64,000 nucleotides of DNA. Source: Erodium maritimum (lineage: Eukaryota; Streptophyta; Magnoliopsida; Geraniales; Geraniaceae). Made by a program: the position numbers and the translations under genes. The notes under the pieces are model-generated. The model was given only the letters and a program-made list of their open reading frames with translations. It was not told the origin of the DNA and ran no database searches. Numbering within the stretch: the stretch's first letter is position 1; every line of letters starts with the position of its first letter. Below are positions 60,579 to 64,000 of this stretch, one piece after another. The stretch covers positions 83,560,523 through 83,624,522 of the forward strand of contig OY997589.1 of assembly GCA_963921825.1 (NCBI GenBank), read 5' to 3'.

Positions 60579-60597
60579 CCCCCCCCCCCCCCCCCCC
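60579..60597. repeat. C19 homopolymer
   Basis: Nineteen consecutive C inside the solo LTR; length is likely unreliable. Confidence 0.85.
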
Positions 60598-62689
60598 GGT
60601 GTAGTACCGAACCAAACAAACAAACAAACAAACATTTCAAGTATAAGAATAAAGAACCTACATTATAACACATCCGACAACCAACGCTTATCGAATCCCA
60701 ATTTCACCACAACACACCAAAGACAGCCACTTAATCCTCAATCTTAGAAGTACACACGTTCATCAATACATATCACACGGGATTCATACCCACAATTACC
60801 CTTACCGTCATACTTACCTGTCACGAACCATCGGTACATCGATCACCTGATTGTACCCCTTGGCACAACCAGTCATACTCGATCATCCGTTCAATCAACA
60901 ATTATATCCACACAATCATTCAACCAATCAAGTAAACATTCAACTAATCAACAGTAAAGTAAACTAGTTCCATTAGACTCTTGATTATCCTAATATTTAT
61001 CAACCAAGCATGTGAACCTAGCACACAACTAATCCGAGGGCTCATCACGGCCTCTCTACCAGTAAAACAATTCTCAAGTATCGAAAGCGAGTTGTACTAA
61101 TTATTCTCATCCTAAGCTTACATTCTAGCAACTTCCGGTTATTAGTAATTTAAAGACGATTATTCTAGTTATTCGCCTCCTACATACAATTCTAGGACCG
61201 TTCCGATTTTATTAACCTAGCATGCGTTCTAATAATGAAATACTCGAGTAGTTAGGATTTCCCCTACCTTGTGGTCTTCCTCTAAATACTCTGCTGAAAG
61301 TTGATCAGTCTGTCCTCCGTTCTTCACACGGGTTCTGGAGTGGTCTTCGTCTTCTCGGGCGAAACCCAAGCTCTCGGGCGAAGTCCGAGTCTGATTTTAA
61401 CACGAGAGACTTACACTCAGAACCGATACAATCTAAATAAGAGCAAGTTGATCTTTAACTCGAACGGGCCAAAAGCGGGGTTAAACGACGAGTCAGGTTC
61501 GACTACTCGAGCCACAAGCACATAACCCGATACACGTTTTCCGAAGTACGGTTCCCGAGGTATGGGTTTCGTGGCACGATTCCCGAGGTACGAGTTTCGT
61601 GGCACGAATCCCGAGGTGCCCGATTCCCGTTCCGCTTTTGTCCCGTTCTAGTCCGATTAAACGTCCAAGTATCAAAACCGTTCCACAGTCCCAAAAATAA
61701 CGTCTTAATTCTAACAGAAATCAACCCCTTTTTACACCTTTTCAAAATTAGGTCAGATTTCGTTTTAAAAACGATTAGTTTTATTTCTTTACTCCTCTGT
61801 CTCAGTCAACAATCCAGATCCAACAAGATTTCAGTTCAACAAGCTCAGATCCAAGAGAAAACATTTTTGTTTCACCAAAACCAGATCTAGAACGTACGGA
61901 CAAAACCAAGGAAAGGGAGAGAGGTCCGGGAAAAACTCCGACCACCGGCGAAAACATCGCCGGCGATCGAACCCAAAGGGTGAGAATCTCACAGTAGGGA
62001 AACAGAGGACGACGGCGGCGGTTTAGGGCTCGGGACGGGGACCGAGTGTGAGGTGAAGAGGGTGTGACCGTGGTCGGCGACCGGCAAGGTCAGGACGGAG
62101 AGGAAGGAGGTGAAGGAGGGCGGCCAAGAGCTCGGCTAAGGGAACGTGACGCCGGCGAGGGTCTGAGTGGACGGGCTCGGCTGACGGAGTAAACGAGGGA
62201 GAAGGAGGGCCGGAGGTCGGGAACGGCGGCGGTCGACGGCGTGGGTTGAGCAGAGAAGAAGAAAGCGAGGGGAGAGGGTCAGATTCGAAGGGAAGGAGAA
62301 ACGGCACTGATGGATCGAAAACTACGTGTAACCCTAATTTTCAGCATTTTATACTTGGAGTCAAGTCCGGGCTTGGGCCTAGGAACGGGCGGGCTCGTAA
62401 CCGTGGGCCTCTAGTCAGCCCAAAGCGAGAGGAGGGGCTCGGGTCATGCTGGTTGACCGGATCGCTGATCGGGTCTGGCCCAGTCCGGTCCAGCTCCTTC
62501 TACACCTTTTTTTTTTCTTTTTCTTTTGAAGTCGATCCAGTTTTTCCACTCGATTTCCACCCACGACGTTGCGAGACGATCAAAATTAATATTTTACTTC
62601 TTCTAGAAATTCACTAGTTGCAATTTCCCACCCTAACGTTTCCAATTGCGAAAAGTACCCCTTGTAAACAAGGCGGGTTTTACAACTAC

Positions 62690-64000
62690 GACATCCGAAA
62701 TATCAGAAAATGGTCAGTATCTTTCATTGCAAATTTGAGCTTGGGAGAGAGATGACACAAAAAGAATGTAAGTAGTGTCAGTTTATCGATAAGAGATAAA
62801 CAAAGAATGATCAAACTTATTGTGAGACAAAATAGTAGAGGAATCATAATCAATAAAATATTGGTAAGAGTTTACTTTAGACTATAACGAGAACCATTAA
62901 ACATGAAGACATTAAGGGTGTTCAAAAATGTTTGGTGGTCCGTATCGTCTATTTATCCGCCTGGTCCATTATTCATCTACATATAAGTGGATTGATAGTG
63001 GAAATGATTTTATTGTGTTAAGACCTTGACTATGGGGTTGCGTTACAAGGCTGTAATACGCGACTGAGTTGAAGCTTTGACTTTGCGACGACGAGCGTTT
63101 GTTCTTCTTTCTCGCAATTGTGTTTGTAACAAACTTGTTAGAGAGAGCTTACACCTCAATAAAACTAAAATTCGTTAGAGAGAACTTACACCCCAGTTAA
63201 ACCTAACCAAACTAGATTTATTTTTCTTATTGTACTTATTTGATTCTTCTCTGTTGGTATATATATCCAAAGAGGTAATCAAAAACTTAAAGTCCTAGGA
63301 CTACCATAATTGGTATTTTATACCCAAATTTCATATTTCTAATACAATTAGCCAACTACAGGACTTTTGTTAAAAAGAAAATAAACTACTAGCTCCCAAA
63401 TTTCACCCTTAGCTGGTCATTGTTGGTGGGTTTATCTCTCCTTATACCGGCTCATATGTGGGTGGATTACGGATTACGATAGATAGATTCATGGATCATC
63501 AGCTGCACATGATACCAAGCTCAATTTAATACAGAGTGCAATCAACAATACTACAAATCTCATCGCCAATCGACCAACCCACATGTGTGAAATCCATACT
63601 TTTGTAATGTAATCAAGTGCAGTACCTTTGTAATTTAAGAAGGTTTATGAAAATTACTCAAATCAAAGAATGATGTTAGTTTTTTTAAAATCAATTTCAT
63701 TTTAGGCTTGTGTATACATTTTGCGTGTCAAGCGGATTGTATTCGATCCACCCACATATTTTACAGGTAAAATCCGCCAAATATTTATTTTCCATGAGCA
63801 GGTCGTGGATTGTAAAAATCCGAATCACATTCGTGTGGATAGATGAAAATTCACTCCTTACGGACAGAAATCCGCCCATAACCACCCCTACAAGGCACGT
63901 TCAAAGTGAGTGGTACTTGAAGACCCCAAGGCTAAACTGTATTTATGAGATTTTGATGTAAAAACGTACTCTTCACATCCAAATGAGAAATAGGTCAAGA
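62690..64000. other. Intergenic sequence to window edge
   Basis: No gene or element with defined ends. Short frames at 63697-63885 (minus) and 63710-63961 (plus) are not recognised. Confidence 0.45.

Larger units (their letters stand above)
59451..62684 (-). mobile_element. Solo LTR, Ty3-type, TSD ACTAC
   Basis: On the minus strand it begins TGTAAAACCCGCC at 62684 and ends GGGGCGTGACA at 59451, with ACTAC duplications at 59446-59450 and 62685-62689. TG..CA ends plus a 5-bp duplication and no internal genes indicate a solo LTR of 3234 bp left by LTR-LTR recombination. A TATA box (GTATAAAAT) lies near 62345-62355. Tracts inside include a C19 run and a 57-bp tandem repeat. The distal part is homologous to 47570-48861. 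Confidence 0.85.

Noticed and set aside
62023..62307. Pro-rich minus-strand frame
   Set aside because: Lies in the leader-like part of the solo LTR; low complexity and not protein-like.
62918..63903. Possible hAT-like element with AGGGTG/CACCCCT ends
   Set aside because: The flanking 8 bp do not match and the ends align poorly beyond a few bases.
1..64000. tRNA, rRNA, CRISPR or bacterial operon features
   Set aside because: No cloverleaf, rRNA core or spaced identical repeats were found, and introns, TATA boxes and plant elements exclude a prokaryotic source.

Overview
This window is plant nuclear DNA, almost certainly from a eudicot. Coding density is very low, introns follow GT-AG, TATA boxes are of plant type, and most of the sequence is degraded plant transposable elements of many classes. 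Only one gene looks intact: an alpha-expansin on the minus strand (17721-19079, four exons counting a probable leader exon). Everything else recognisable is mobile DNA or its remains. I find no tRNA, rRNA, CRISPR array or prokaryotic feature.

The most interesting content is a set of three PIF/Harbinger-type DNA transposons, each bounded by exact 3-bp TTA/TAA target duplications: element A (2554-4712), element B (14126-16363) and element C (21525-22265). A carries only a DDE transposase gene (pseudogene). B carries only a Myb/SANT-like partner gene (pseudogene). The two elements share the terminal repeats, about 300 bp of GC-rich subterminal DNA, the TATA box and leader, and about 330 bp of 3'-UTR and subterminal DNA. 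They look like one transposon chassis holding two different genes, i.e. a split two-component Harbinger system. C is a short, gene-less relative.

Layout. 1-2550: RNase H-like remnant and a retroelement with a 19-bp target duplication. 2554-4712: Harbinger A. 6023-9375: Mutator-type element with a perfect 9-bp duplication that holds an ORF1-only (DUF4283 plus zinc knuckle) LINE remnant. 9545-12362: three LINE-type fragments. 14126-16363: Harbinger B. 17721-19266: expansin gene and promoter. 19431-19756: Mutator-type foldback MITE. 21525-22265: Harbinger C. 23-44 kb: mainly LINE-derived fragments on both strands, including a second ORF1-only element with a 16-bp target duplication (35910-38071) and an element with tandem AT-hook-like repeats (28015-29999). 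46-49 kb: partial LTR. 51-56 kb: A-tailed retroelements, one inserted into a relative with a perfect 16-bp duplication. 57-59 kb: LTR fragment joined to a Copia RNase H scrap. 59451-62684: solo LTR with TSD ACTAC.

The genes do not form a pathway. The expansin would act in the cell wall, and the rest records successive waves of transposition. Several families share diagnostic 3' tails, which lets non-coding stretches be assigned to retroelement families even where no protein survives.
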